Source of the DNA: Lojkania enalia
Lineage: Eukaryota; Ascomycota; Dothideomycetes; Pleosporales
Length of the DNA stretch: 64,000 nucleotides
NCBI GenBank assembly: GCA_010094045.1
Contig: ML986649.1
Span: 124,001 to 188,000, forward strand
Direction of reading: 5' to 3'
Part shown: positions 10,791-22,300 of the stretch, piece by piece
How positions within the stretch are numbered: the first letter of the stretch is position 1
Layout of the letters: every line of letters begins with the position of its first letter
Position numbers and translations under genes: made by a program
The notes under the pieces: generated by a model
Told to the model about the DNA's origin: nothing
What the model saw: the letters and a program-made list of their open reading frames with translations, nothing else
Database searches by the model: none

Positions 10791-12470
10791 GCTATCTAAA
10801 ATCGAGGAAATCAGCGATATATGTGCCTTCGGGTAAAATCTAGAGTAGAAAAAGAATCATAGCATCTCCAATTCTCAGTCTCTCTTGCGTCTCAAAATAT
10901 TCTGTCAACCTCCTTGTGTGCCTCCGCTTGCCGCACTCTTAAAACTCAATACTATTAGGACTCATATTGCTAAACACTCGATTTGGAGTAACCCAGCTTC
11001 ATTTCAATGTCTAAACGCCAAATATCTTCTCAAGCATGTGCTCTTTTCCCCAAAAAAACAACTACAGCTCAATCAATATGATGCTAGTATCCGTCATCGG
11101 CACCTTGGGGCCCTAAAATCGAGACCACACATGCTCATCTATTCCTACTCCCTGAATATTTCTAAAACTATGGGAATATAGATTGTGTGTTGCAGGCAAC
11201 TTCATAGCCCTGGAAATAAGAATTACTACGTATGCATCATGAGCAAATACGCCGCGTCTCATGTGATTTCTAAAATACCTTCGTCTGTCATCAGATGAAT
11301 ACTCCTCTAAGAAATTGAGCAACAAAAACATATAGAGTGACTCAGTCTTCGCGTTTTCGAGTAAGCCTATCTAAAATCCTTAAGGAAGGAATGGCATAAA
11401 TTCTCTCCTATAAAAATGTTGTGATTATAGATGCATGCCCGTACTTGGCATTCGGGTATCCTAAATATTTAGCATGCTTGTCTAAAATGGTTAACAAAGC
11501 AGCAACATGTGTCCTCTGCTCTATAAACATGTCAGCAGCGAGAATATGTCGGTGCCTTTTCGGGGCACTTATTACATACATCGTCCGTCTAAAATTCACA
11601 AAAATGCGACACAAGTTCTGTGCTCCGCAAATTAAAACAGATTCAATACTATGCAAGAGCTTGTTCGCCGCACTTGCTAGCCAACTCGCTCTGTTTATAA
11701 ACCTATACTCTAAAAAGACATGTCTGTGCTTCTCTAAAAATACGCCGATGAAGATACTGTAATGGACATTTTTCATCCGAGCACCATACGCTAAAATATC
11801 GCAAGCCGCAGTCGGATGTCCGCACTAGCCTTGAAGCGCTCCAAAAAAAATCCTAACGAAAGTCTTGATGCTGGTATTCTTGCGGCTCCTATACAGTCTA
11901 CTTTTCTAAAAAGCCACATCACAGCACAGTCATGTCCTTGCTGTTCTAAACTATTTTAAATATTAGTAGATGCTGGGACGTTTTTAACCCACGCATACAT
12001 GTCACTAAAGTCAGATATCCGACCATTACATCCCCACACTAGCCTTGAAGAGCTCTAAAAGAATACTACGAGAAAACAGATGTTGAGAGCTTCTCAACTC
12101 GAATGCAATTCCCCCGCTCCTTCTGCATAGACGCGGATACGTAATGATTCCTTGCCGCTCCAAAACCTGTATGGCTAGAACATGCTTGTCGCGACATCTA
12201 CATTACTAAAAGAGCAAATAAAGGATGTTAGTGTCAACACCAGAATTGCCGCCCCTTTAAAAAAGAATAAGAGACGGAAATAATATTCGGGCCTGACCGA
12301 CCTAACTAAAATACACACTCCCAAGCTGCATTACGTGAGCGGAGACTGGAACATAGCATATCCTTAGATCATGGCTGAGATTTGGACGAAAAGAGAATTT
12401 CAAACCGTCTTACGTCCGACAAAGAAGAAAATAATTGCTACCATGTTAACATTTTTCTAAAAGCGTAGGG
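10790..12470. repeat. decayed tandem repeat field, about 50-bp rhythm, CTAAAA box
   Basis: A short box (CTCTAAAA and variants CCAAAA, CTATAAA, TTAAAA) recurs on the plus strand about every 40-65 bases. Clear copies start at 10796, 11113, 11162, 11270, 11371, 11482, 11589, 11710, 11733, 11791, 11906, 11946, 12055, 12206, 12306 and 12457; gaps are near 50 or 100. Weaker variants fill many of the 100-base gaps. The box is often preceded by ATGT/ATGC and a pyrimidine-rich stretch, as in CATGTCCTTGCTGTTCTAAA. Two units share a longer block, cACTAGCCTTGAAGnGCTCyAAAA, at about 11823 and 12038. Sequence between boxes is otherwise nearly unique, so this is an old minisatellite or satellite. It codes for nothing I can support. 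Confidence 0.55.
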
Positions 12471-13716
12471 TAATAAATAAGTTATTCCTTTCTATCATGT
12501 CCCAAAGCCAAAGCCCAGAATCGAAAAAGGTTACAATAGCATCCAAAAAAAGGACATTCCCCTGCCTCCGTTCACCCACGACTAACTGATGCAAACCAAG
12601 CCAAGCCAGAGCTCAAGCTCGATATAAACCACAGCCGCCTGGCGTTTTAGAGCACCCCTCCGGGCACCGGGAAACTCCTTCCTAGGTGACGCGAAGCAAC
12701 GCGTTAGTCCACTAAGATGCTGGGTGGAAGTCACTTTTTCTCGTTGCGGAGTTGTTTACCCCAGAGTGAGTGCCCACGGAGATTTCTCGGTTCCGTCACG
12801 TAACGTGCTGCCAATCCAACAGTTGCCCGCCCGCGCAGGTGGTAGTGGCCGGAGCCGATGAACTTGTAGTTTGTGTAGTTGTTGGTGATGGGAGGGCTGT
12901 AATTTCAAGCTGAAATAGGGGAAGCGGATAGTTTTGTAGTGCTTGGAGTAGAAATGTCTCGTCTCTTGCATGATAGACGTCTGAAAGGAAGTTCAGGAAT
13001 CGGAACTAGGCCACGAAAACAATGCAACGTGTTAAACAAACAAACAAACTAGCTACTACCCACCCCTACTCATCGCAAGTCCCCAAACGTTCTCCCGGAT
13101 TTCGAACCGTTCCATGCCGCGTACGCACACCGCTAGCTCCCCGAATATCCGTAAAACCACAGCATTGTTGGTGCTTAGTTAGTTGGCCATAAGTCTACGT
13201 TGCATCATCGCGATGCAATACTCCGTGAATAGAAACAATGGCATGATCAATTACTTATTTATCCCGCATCATACGTGTCTTGATCGATCCAAGATACCGG
13301 ATCGCTAAACAGCCAAAGCCGCATATGCGGCGCTGCTAGCGACACCGACACGACATCACTACGCAACGTTAGGTATCCGGATCTAAAAGTCTAGAATTCG
13401 GGACAGGGCCGGGGTGTAAATGGCTTGATGTGTTGGTCGGGTGGGAGAGAAGCATGATGCGGGTGGTAGGGAGTTTGTATGTGAAAGGCCATCTGGCTTG
13501 ATGAAGCCGGATCACCGAGGTTCGCGATCTGAGGCTGGTGGTGCGGGGCGGGATCGTTGGTGGACTACACTAGCACGTACCCCGCCACACTATCCTCCTC
13601 GCTCGGCCATCCAGAACAATCGCCTTGACATCAGACCTGTGCTAGTCATCATCCACAATCACCACCAGCATTCTATATCTTTCCTACGTCCCAAAACCCC
13701 CCTTCCACGCCCGGCC
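12471..13716. other. intergenic region, no gene supported
   Basis: Open frames at 12756-12971 (minus) and 13441-14166 (plus) have no domain; the latter is antisense to the EthD gene. I see nothing else here apart from a short AAACAAACAAAC run at about 13035. Confidence 0.35.
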
Positions 13717-14040
13717 CTAAGAGCTCTTCGCCACCACATCCCCCGCGACCAGCACCGGCATTTCACTACTAAAGTTCTTCACATCCGCCATAATCTCTGG
13801 GGTCCCCGCATCCTTCATCGCCTCAGCAACACATCCACTGTTCTCCCAGTCCATGGTCGCGCCCACGACGTACGGCGAGTCGTCGTTGTACTTTGTGACC
13901 CACCATCCCTTGAGCCCGTACTTGCCCCAGTGCTTTGCGACCATCGGCATGTGCGTCTTGGTGTAGTAGTCAAGGTCGAATGTTGCGCCTTCTTTGCGGG
14001 GGTAGAGGACTTGGGTCGAGGTGCCGCCGATGTAGGACAT
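13717..14040 (-). CDS. EthD-domain protein
   Basis: A 107-residue single-exon protein of the EthD / dimeric alpha-beta barrel family. The start MSYIGGT at 14040 is chosen because the conserved strand (VLYPRKEGATFDLDYY) begins a few residues later. The hallmark HMPMVAKHWGKYGLKGWWV follows, and it ends with FSSEMPVLVAGDV, the usual second half. The length is typical (about 100). The frame stays open upstream, but only through an Arg-Pro dipeptide repeat encoded by a hexanucleotide microsatellite, which is more likely 5' leader. EthD was named from bacterial ethyl-tert-butyl-ether degradation; fungal members mostly have unknown substrates, and some act as small cyclases or decarboxylases in polyketide pathways. 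No pathway genes flank this copy. Confidence 0.88.
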   Translation of the reverse strand: MSYIGGTSTQVLYPRKEGATFDLDYYTKTHMPMVAKHWGKYGLKGWWVTKYNDDSPYVVGATMDWENSGCVAEAMKDAGTPEIMADVKNFSSEMPVLVAGDVVAKSS

Positions 14041-14064
14041 CGCCGTTGTGCGGTTGTGGGTGGT

Positions 14065-14106
14065 GCTGGGTCTGGGTCTGGGTCTGGGTCTGGGTCTGGG
14101 TCTGGG
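14065..14106. repeat. hexanucleotide microsatellite (TCTGGG)n
   Basis: About six perfect TCTGGG copies, preceded by a partial one, lie 25-66 nt upstream of the EthD start codon (CCCAGA units on the coding strand). In the EthD frame they encode alternating Pro-Arg, so copy-number changes of this 6-bp unit would not shift frame. Confidence 0.9.
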
Positions 14107-17100
14107 AGTGTAAGCGGATGCGGAGGGAAGAACTCGTGTGGAAGGGGGTTTGGTGGAGAGGAATGATGCCGCTGCTATTTGAGGTGTATCGTAGGTACCG
14201 AGAGAGTATCTAGACACAGCCCAACATAGTCTGCACTTCCCATCCTTTTTGTCTGCCCAGCCAGCCCCCAAGGGTGGAAGAGCTTACCAATTGAGTTCCC
14301 GTTAGGGTAAGATCGAGCTTATGTGTTGAAGTCGCCTGCGGAGTTCCGCAACAATTGAAGGCGTTGATCGGATCGTGGATGCGGAGTCCGACGTTAGTAT
14401 TGGCGGTCGTGGTGATTGTAGTAGTATATATATTCCAAGGTTGTGTTGGGACAACGCAGGTAGTTCCTACGGAGACCGAGGTCATATTCCGCTCTATCTA
14501 AGCTGCGTAGGCTTTGTAATACGCTTGCAAACCAACTCGACGCCCTGCTACTGAGTGGAGCGAGGGCTATCTCACCTGGCTATGCGATTCTTTTCTTCCT
14601 GGAGTTATAGCATGGTTCCTATTTAAACTCCGGAAGTTGATCGTATTGATCACCAGCGCCGACAATCTCAAACTCATCACTAAACCACTAATCAGAGCGT
14701 GGATTTATGGTTCACCATTGCATACGGTGGGTATCTTTCTGCGCATATTTGTTACTGCTACAACTCACGCACTCTAATTGGAGGCCTGCTCGACGATGCC
14801 TAGGAGCCTAGTTGTCGAACGCAGCTACCAATCAAGAACTGATACATAGTGACATTAGGCCAAGTCCTTTGCGTGGGTGCCGTTACCAACATGCTCATGA
14901 CGTTTCCAGCAACGGCGCACGAGCTATCGCAATATCTTTGATGACGACCTACTCTGCACGCGGCTTGGTCGGCCTGATGTGGTACGCTTACATTGGAGGC
15001 AGGAGGAACATCAGCATTGCCCCCCAAATCCTTCCCTCTAACCCGTGTCTAGTAATCGAATGGCATTTTACAATGATAGTACCTCTGCGCGCGAACAAAC
15101 CCAGCTTTCAACGCGTCTGCCTCTACGCGCGACCACGTGTTTGATGTGATTGGACCTCGGTTGGATGATTCGAAGACGACTTCTCGGCGTTATAGCCATC
15201 GGCACTTCCGAGTACTTGGTACTACAGAGGGTGGGAATTTCTATTGAGCCTTGCGAGCACCGTGCGTTTCGTCTCGACCAGTAGTGGGCCACTAATTGTA
15301 GCTCCATACATATCGACATGTGAGGGAGCGGTGGCCCCCACCTACCCAGGAGCATCGCGAAGAGGGCACAACGGCCCACTAAATTTCGCTCTTTTCGATA
15401 TATTACTTCCTAGACCTCTCTGGCATGAACGGAAGTCGGGCGTTCGCTTTGCTCTCGGGGTCGCTAAATCGTAGCACAGGGCAAACAATCAAAGAGAAGA
15501 AAAAATCTGACAAAAGAAAGCGACTTCTCACAAGCGCCGGCCGGACTCAAGATGATACAGTACCCACCGACCCCTTTGCTTGGTAGCCGGGCACGAAAAC
15601 GACCGGTGAAGAGTATAAGAGGTCTGAGCAAGACACATATTTCGCCCAGGGGTGTCGACCTTATGCCGACGGCGAGATAGCGCATCGTCGCATTGACACG
15701 CTGACAGCCCCCAAATTGCATCCAACAATGCCGTTTCATCGCTAAATCACAGGCGCGACAAGCGTTAAAGGTCCGGGAGTCCAAAAGCGGAAATGAGAAG
15801 CGAACGCTGCGGTGGTGGGTTTAGGGCGGGTTCAGCCTCACCGCGACATTCGGGCCGTCCTGGGGATCTGAGCGGAGCGGAGCGTGCGTTAGAGGGCGGA
15901 AAGGCGGTGGGCCTTTTTTTCACGGGCGTGACTGGATCGGCCGGTGGAGATATGTCGCCATTTAGATCGCTTTAATACTGATTGGGAATGCGAAGCAGTC
16001 AAAATGGGGTGGTTCATCGGGTCTGCCGTGGAATGACGGGCGGTAGCGCCATGTCACCAGCTCACGGTTCGGCCAGCGGTTCGGCGCTCAGGAACGCTCG
16101 CACAAGCGACAGATCGGGCGGCACAAGTCAAGACACGATGACTCTAAGCGCGTGCCCTCAGGGATCTCGACGTCGCAATAGCCAACTTACTGAGTCGACT
16201 TTGGCATCGTCATGAAGATGCATGGGCTTTACGAAAGGGCTGCTGGTGAAGGCAGATTCCGGTCTTGTTACATGTGAATTGTCAAAAAAACTAACTCGGG
16301 TTCCTTGGACTCAGCTGTTCTGCAGGACTTTTGTTAGGCTGCACAATTCAGGACCTCTAGAGACTACTTTTTCGCAGGACGACAGAAATTTCACGCTGGT
16401 TGCACGAGGACGAGGCAGAAGGAATATAGGCTCCACCTTCAACTTCGAGGCGAATCAACAACAATCTGCCTTCTTGGGAAGATGGGGTCGACTAAAGGCA
16501 GAAGGTCATGCTTCAATTGTCCTGGACTTGCGCGCAGGTCCCCCCGGAACAAGCCACGCATCCCTTAAAGGACACGCGCGATGTCCTGATAGCACAAATG
16601 CCTAGGTAGCGGAAGGACCGGAAAAGGAATTGCATCCTCTGCCCAGCTGCCCATTACCTCACTAAGGGAGTACCAGTTACGCAGAGTAAACGCACGGCGG
16701 AGGAGTTGGTGACGCGGGATCTTGGCCGTCCCACGGCAAAGGGCTCCAGCGGGCCATGGCGAGGGTTGCCGGCGTAGGTCAGATGCCAGCAGCCTTGCCG
16801 GCCTTCTCTTCTCGTCCATGGGTGGGATGGGTGGTGAGCTCTCAGCCTATGGGGAGAGTCCTCATAGCGTGGCCTACCCTTACAGGACCGTTGGCTCGGG
16901 GTTGAGGAGCCGATAGGGAATGGATAGCGACCTAACAAGCACCTAGCAGGCTGGTGCTAGCGGCGGGAACACTCAGTTGGAATTCGTGGGGTAAGCGGCC
17001 ATGGCGATGAAGGGCGTCGTTCAGGGAGCCATGAAGCCATGCCTCGTGGGAAAAGGAGGTGGACGGGCAGAGGGATGGGCTTGCGACGCTGTATAGAAGG

Positions 17101-18008
17101 TTTCAAGTTCTTCGAGAAGCAGCCGAATTGGGTAGAATGCGAAGTTTTGCGCATGGATTTGGTATAGTGGGCCTCATGGGGAGGTTTTTGCAAGTGGATG
17201 GTGGTGGTTGGGTGAGGATGTTCGGAGTCCGATGGCTGCTTAAGCGCTGCGCTGGGCGTGCAGGTGCCTCGCAGGGAGGGGAGGGTGAGATTCGTCATGG
17301 CGCGAAGCGCAATCTGGCCTGGTCTTACTCCTCCAGACAGACTGCGAATTTGCGGTGTTGCAGGACGACGAGCATGCCACTTGGCCTCGATTCGCAGCAA
17401 GACGGGTCGCTGGAATCGCCTTGCCATCCGGCGGTGAGGCGCGAGATGAATAGGACCTATTGATAGCAACCGTCGCAGGACGAGGAGGAATAGAATGATA
17501 ATTAATCGACAGTTACATTGAGTACAATCTATCCACCATCGACGTCTGCCACGCCTCGGGGCGGCGCGATTGGCCGGCGGGTCGCCCCCCAGTGTGGTGA
17601 TATGCGAGGGAACGCAAAACAGCCTGATGATATGTGCAGGCCATCCACTCCATACAGTCCATATGTACAGTATGACAGGGACAAGGGTGCGGATTACGGA
17701 CTCCAGCGCGCAACCCAGTCCTCGCGCTGGCTCAGGCTCAGGCCCAGCTAAGCCCAGTTTGCAGACGCAGACGCACACACAGACGCACCTTTCAGCCCAC
17801 CCGGCCCCGTCCTGGTCTTGGTCCTGGTCTTGGGCGTGGTCTTGGGCGTGGTCTTAGTCTTTGGTCCCTTCATCCTGACATGTAAGCTCAAGCACCACGC
17901 GCGGCTGCACTCCGCATTTACGGGCAGCTTTCCTTCCACCTCACCCTCTCACCTTCTCCCTCCCAACAACAGTCTTCTCAACAGCAGCTATCCAGGCATT
18001 CTCTCGCC
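14107..18008. other. 3.9-kb region without a credible gene
   Basis: Several long open frames exist on both strands (14210-14485 minus, 15793-15975 plus, 16222-16605 plus, 16957-17778 minus) but overlap each other and show no domain, no coherent start context and low-complexity translations. The region looks richer in G and C than its neighbours, which makes chance frames longer. At about 17810-17865 an imperfect TGGTCTTGGGCG-like repeat lies upstream of the next gene. Confidence 0.4.
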
Positions 18009-19237
18009 ATGGGGAGAATGGTCATCATGTCCCAAGAGCACCTCGAGCTCCTCCGCAGCTCGGCCTTCGAGTCGGAGCACGCCCAGCTCTACGACACGTC
18101 CTACATGCAGCACGAGGCCGCCGCGCTCGCCCTCGAGCAGGAAATTGAGAACTCGCTCGCCAGCATCTCTCCGGACGAGAACTCGGACGAGCACCGGCGC
18201 ATCGCACGAACCCAGATCACCATCCATCGCGAGCGGCAGAAGGCGTTGCGGCCGCATCTGGAGAGCGGAAGCGGCCTGGAGGATGAGGAGGGGAACGAGT
18301 GCGTCTTCGTGCCTGCCCCCAACCACTGGGGCGCCAACGGCGACCTCGACGAGGAGAGCGGCAGCCTGTCTTCTGTACGTTTCAATCACTTCAAATTAAA
18401 CTGCTCCCTCTCTTCTTCCTTTCGTCTTTCTTGCTTTTCGTCCTGTCTTGTCTCGTCGCCCAAGCTTCTTCTATCCGGCACGGGTACTAACGGCCTCTCC
18501 AGGTGCACAACCTCCTCACGTGGCAGGCCAACTACTCACCACTATCATACACGCCAATGTACGAGGAGCTGCCCTCGCCTGACATACCTTACTTCCGAAT
18601 GCTGGATCCTGAGGCCCCGGCAATCACCTATCATCTACACCGGACACGTGAATGGACGACCTCAGGCTGCCGCAAATACATCTACAGCGCACGCGAGTAC
18701 TCGGACAAGTACTCACTATACACGCTCGAAGCATCCCACCGCGCCGGCAACCAAGTCACTGCCGCCGACTTCTACCGCGTTGCCGAGTACCCGCAGCCCT
18801 GCATCAACATCCTCCTCTCCGGCATCGAGAAATGCGACGGCAACGCCGCCTACAAGTCGCGCTGCATCCACCTCCGAGGACCCTTCTCTACGCCCATAAA
18901 AGAGTACCCGGACCGCCAGCAGAAGATCCCGTGGTCGCCGCGGCGCTTTACATATGGCGGGCGGCGCTTCGTGTGGAAGCCCGGCGACCCTAACGACGAC
19001 GTCATGCCCGAGACGCTGTACGAGTTTAAGCACGATTACCCAAAGCCCGGCAGCCGGACGGGCAAGCGGCTCGACGACGCAAACACGCGGCCGCTAGTCT
19101 GGGGCGAGAAGAAGCGCAAGGGGAAAGTCGAGAGCTACACAATCCACTTCGCCGGCGGCATCGATCAGGTGTTTCGGGAGATTTTGCTCGCAAGCCAGAT
19201 GGTGAGGCAGGTGTGTCTTTTCACGGCGATGGAGTAG
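18009..19237 (+). CDS. conserved-looking protein of unknown function
   Basis: Exons 18009-18374 and 18503-19237 are joined across a 128-nt intron (GTACGT donor, TACTAAC branch, TCTCCAG acceptor), giving 366 residues. The start MGRMVIMSQEHLELL has a good context (gccATGG); a second in-frame ATG lies six codons later. The N-terminal 120 residues look alpha-helical and acidic (HEAAALALEQEIENSL). The rest alternates strands and turns, with TREWTTSGCRKYIYS, PCINILLSGIEKCDG, FTYGGRRFVWKPGD, RPLVWGEKKRKGKVE and FAGGIDQVFREILLASQ. No signal peptide or membrane segment is seen, so it is probably cytosolic or nuclear. I do not recognise the family. The beta-rich C-terminal half faintly recalls tubby/scramblase-like barrels, but that is only an impression. 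Confidence 0.8.
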
Positions 19238-22200
19238 ACCTGCATTACTCGGCATAGTTGCTCCTTATTCCTTTTTTATTGTTGAAGGATTCACGACTGT
19301 CTTTTTTAGCGGGTTCGGCATTGGATTGGAATGGGGAATCAGGCATGGATACCAGGCGTTTTGGGGCTCTTGTAAGGGCAAATTGTCTTTTTGGGAATTG
19401 ATGATTGGGAACGCTAAGAGGCGTGAGGCGTCAGGATTTATTTTAGGCTCGGATGAGCTGGATATTTTTTTTCTTTTTTTTTTTTTTTTCGTCTTGGTGT
19501 TCACTCATTAGGAGAGCCCGCCGCGGTAGATAGCCGGCTGGGTAGTGTTGATGTTCAATCGACAATAAAAGATTAATAGCTTAGTCTTTTTTTTTATTTT
19601 GGCACGTGCATTTCTCTGTTCGCAAAACTACGAGAGGCGATTTTCTTAGAATCGTATCGCCAGTTCCCAGACGGATTCACAATCAAGACCTCGTCCAGCC
19701 CATCGTCATACATGATCAGGCCGGCCGTCCTACGTCACATCACTTCACATCCACATGCGCTGGGCGCCCTATTCCTCCCATGCCCTCTCGCCGGCGCCAC
19801 AAATACACAAACGCGCTCAGACATAATCCTGCCTAGCTTACCCAACCTACCAGCGGAACCACATATTTATACCCGTACTTACAAAGGCTAAGAGATCCTA
19901 TTCTCCTCCTCCGTTACCATGACACTCACTATTGGCCCGCCTACTTTAATGCTTTGCCTAGTCCCTCGTACGCCCGCATCCATTCTACAATACCGGAAGT
20001 GAGTGCGGAGTACCCGACTTTTCAAATCCAAACGGCAACCGCTTCTCAGACGGGTACTTTTCAGTTGCACAGGCATGTCGCTTCATTTCACGCAGATCGT
20101 CGACAGCCGGGGATGAAGTGGACATGGGTTTTCGAGCGGTGGATAGGGGCGTTAGTTTTGGGGCGGGAGGCGTGGTAAAGAGTGGTGGGGGTGTGTTGTG
20201 ACGAGAGGATCTAAGGGACGGTGATTATTGCAAGGAGATAGCTGCTAGGGTGCGTGGTTTGTGTAAGGGATTGTGTGGTCGGATGCAGAGGTCGATAGGC
20301 GTGCTCGACGTAGGCGTGCTTGACATAGGCACGCTTCCCAGCCCCGAGTACATAGCAGTGCTCGATGATGTCGCTGTCAAGACGCTACTGGCCGCAAACA
20401 TGCAAATGTGAGTGAGAAATTAGACCCCGCGTGCGCGCTGCAGATACGAGGCCCCCCTCTCCCTCCTTACATCTACATATTCTCCTAGAAGGATTGTGGA
20501 AGCTTTAGAAACGGTCTGAGTGGGATGGTGCTGAGGCGACGTGGTGGAGATGCGTATGGTTGGGACAGGAAGGGAGAGGGGGATGTGTGGGGTGGTTAGT
20601 GGTGGGTTAGTGGTGATTACGTTGCGGGAGGATGGGTTAGGTAAGGCATGGGGCGTTGCGCTATCTACTTAGGAGATTGGGGTAATATGGTAGATGTACC
20701 CACTTCCCTATCAAGGCAACCTTGCTTTTGATATTGAGAATAGGATAGATGGCGAAGGGAATCGCAATCGGCCCAGCGAGGCAAAGCGATTGCATCGCCG
20801 GTCGCAATCGCAATGCTTGCTACTACACATGTGTAACTGTGCGAGCGGCCCAAGCAGGGGCCGTGCCTTGCAGGGCACTTTGGCAAAACGTGTTGAGGTC
20901 GCGTGGTGTTGCTGCAGGGCGTGGCTTCGACGGGAATGCGGCATTTGCTCTCGCAACGAATGGCCATTCATCGCGAGCTGGGCAGCCAGCTGGTCTTGGT
21001 CCTGCACTGCAACTGGGAATAGCTAGCGGAACCTCCTTGCACCACCAAGAAGCCTTTCGAATTTCTCGTTCAGAGATAAGAGGGATGCTAGATGCGCGTG
21101 CGAACGGCCCCTAATTCATACGTACGGTTGGTCGGTATAGATGAGACAGTACGCTTTGATAGATATGTGAGAGTTGATTGTCCAAAGCCACAATCTTACT
21201 CACCATCTCTCGGAATTCCACCGCCTGCATATGCATGCATATAGCGCCGACACGCGGTCGCCGCGTTTTTAATCTACGCTTCGCTCATCCCGAAGGTTCT
21301 CACAGCTAGCCAAGTGCCGTTGAACCGGTTTAAGTGCCGAGTCTGTACGCACGCTAGTTGAGAGATATGTTCTCGGTGAAGGGTAATGGGATGATCTGGG
21401 CGCTCGGCTAACGTCAAGAATTGATGGAGGGTGAATGGCATGGCAATCTTTGTTCATCATTGCTGGATGGAGATGAGATGTGGTAAGCGGGATATTGGGT
21501 GCGGGCCTTGCGATTTTTATTTGCCATGGGGTCTAGGGGTTAGGGTAGCCGAGGCAGAAGTGCATGGTTTGGAGGTATTATATGGGTTTGCGTGTGATGG
21601 CGGGTTGATGATGAGAGGGGAGGGTGGTGCGGAATATGGGTGGATTTTGGGTTTGGGTTGGTCAGTGACCAGTCGCATTCGTGGAATGGATGGATAGAGG
21701 CGGTTATTTGGGAGGATATCCTTTCGGAACTCTTCGGGTTCTTCTGTGAAGTGGCTTGTGTTATCACTTCGAGGTAGCCTTGAGTGTCGATATGTTAAGA
21801 TTCATATAGTCTGACCGCAGCTACGGTCGCGTGGACTGTCGCTCTTCTCAATTCGTCCCGGAGGTTAGGGGAATAAAAATATCATGCGCTAGACTCACCT
21901 CTTATTAGTCGGAAGACATTAGGATGTGGGAAATGTTGGTATGATAGCAATTTGCATTTCCAATACCAAACGCCTAGATCACGAGCCCGCATCAGATACG
22001 CAGGATTCGTACGCTCAGGATAGCCTCGATACCCACCTTCAATTGCAAGTGGTGATTCTTGGAATAACTACGTCTAGTTGTCGTTGCAAGTAAAGCTTGG
22101 GGCTTGGTGGGGTACGAATAGGCTGACGCGTCCCAAGCGCAACACTTAGTTATCCCGGCGAGCATGAACGATGAACGAATAAGGGAGGAAAACATATCCG

Positions 22201-22300
22201 TTTTCTAATGTCAAATTTATTCTCAGATCATTTATGATGCAAATAAAGGATGAGAGGACGGGTGAAGGACTGTTAAAAGGTAGAATGTGTGGCTTCAGCC
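19238..22300. other. gene-free region
   Basis: No supported gene. A T-rich tract lies at about 19468-19490. A short tandem of about 15 bp (GTGCTCGACGTAGGC / GTGCTTGACATAGGC) lies at about 20299-20331. Open frames at 20694-21114 and 21431-21697 overlap antisense frames and have no domain. Confidence 0.35.

Noticed and set aside
10790..12470. CRISPR-like reading of the regularly spaced boxes
   Set aside because: The conserved part is only 6-10 bases and degenerate, and the DNA is eukaryotic. It is better explained as a worn minisatellite.
13441..14166. 241-codon frame on the plus strand, antisense to the EthD gene
   Set aside because: It is a shadow of the real minus-strand gene and its Ser-Gly repeat is the microsatellite read in the wrong direction.
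14210..14485. 91-codon Thr-rich frame upstream of the EthD gene
   Set aside because: No signal peptide or domain, and the sequence overlaps the probable EthD leader.
16957..17778. 273-codon open frame on the minus strand
   Set aside because: It has no domain and a low-complexity, proline- and arginine-rich translation, it overlaps antisense frames, and it lies in DNA that looks G+C-rich, where long frames arise by chance.
21520..21550. GGGGTTAGGGTAG as an interstitial telomere repeat
   Set aside because: Only one TTAGGG unit is present in a generally G-rich stretch; no tandem array.
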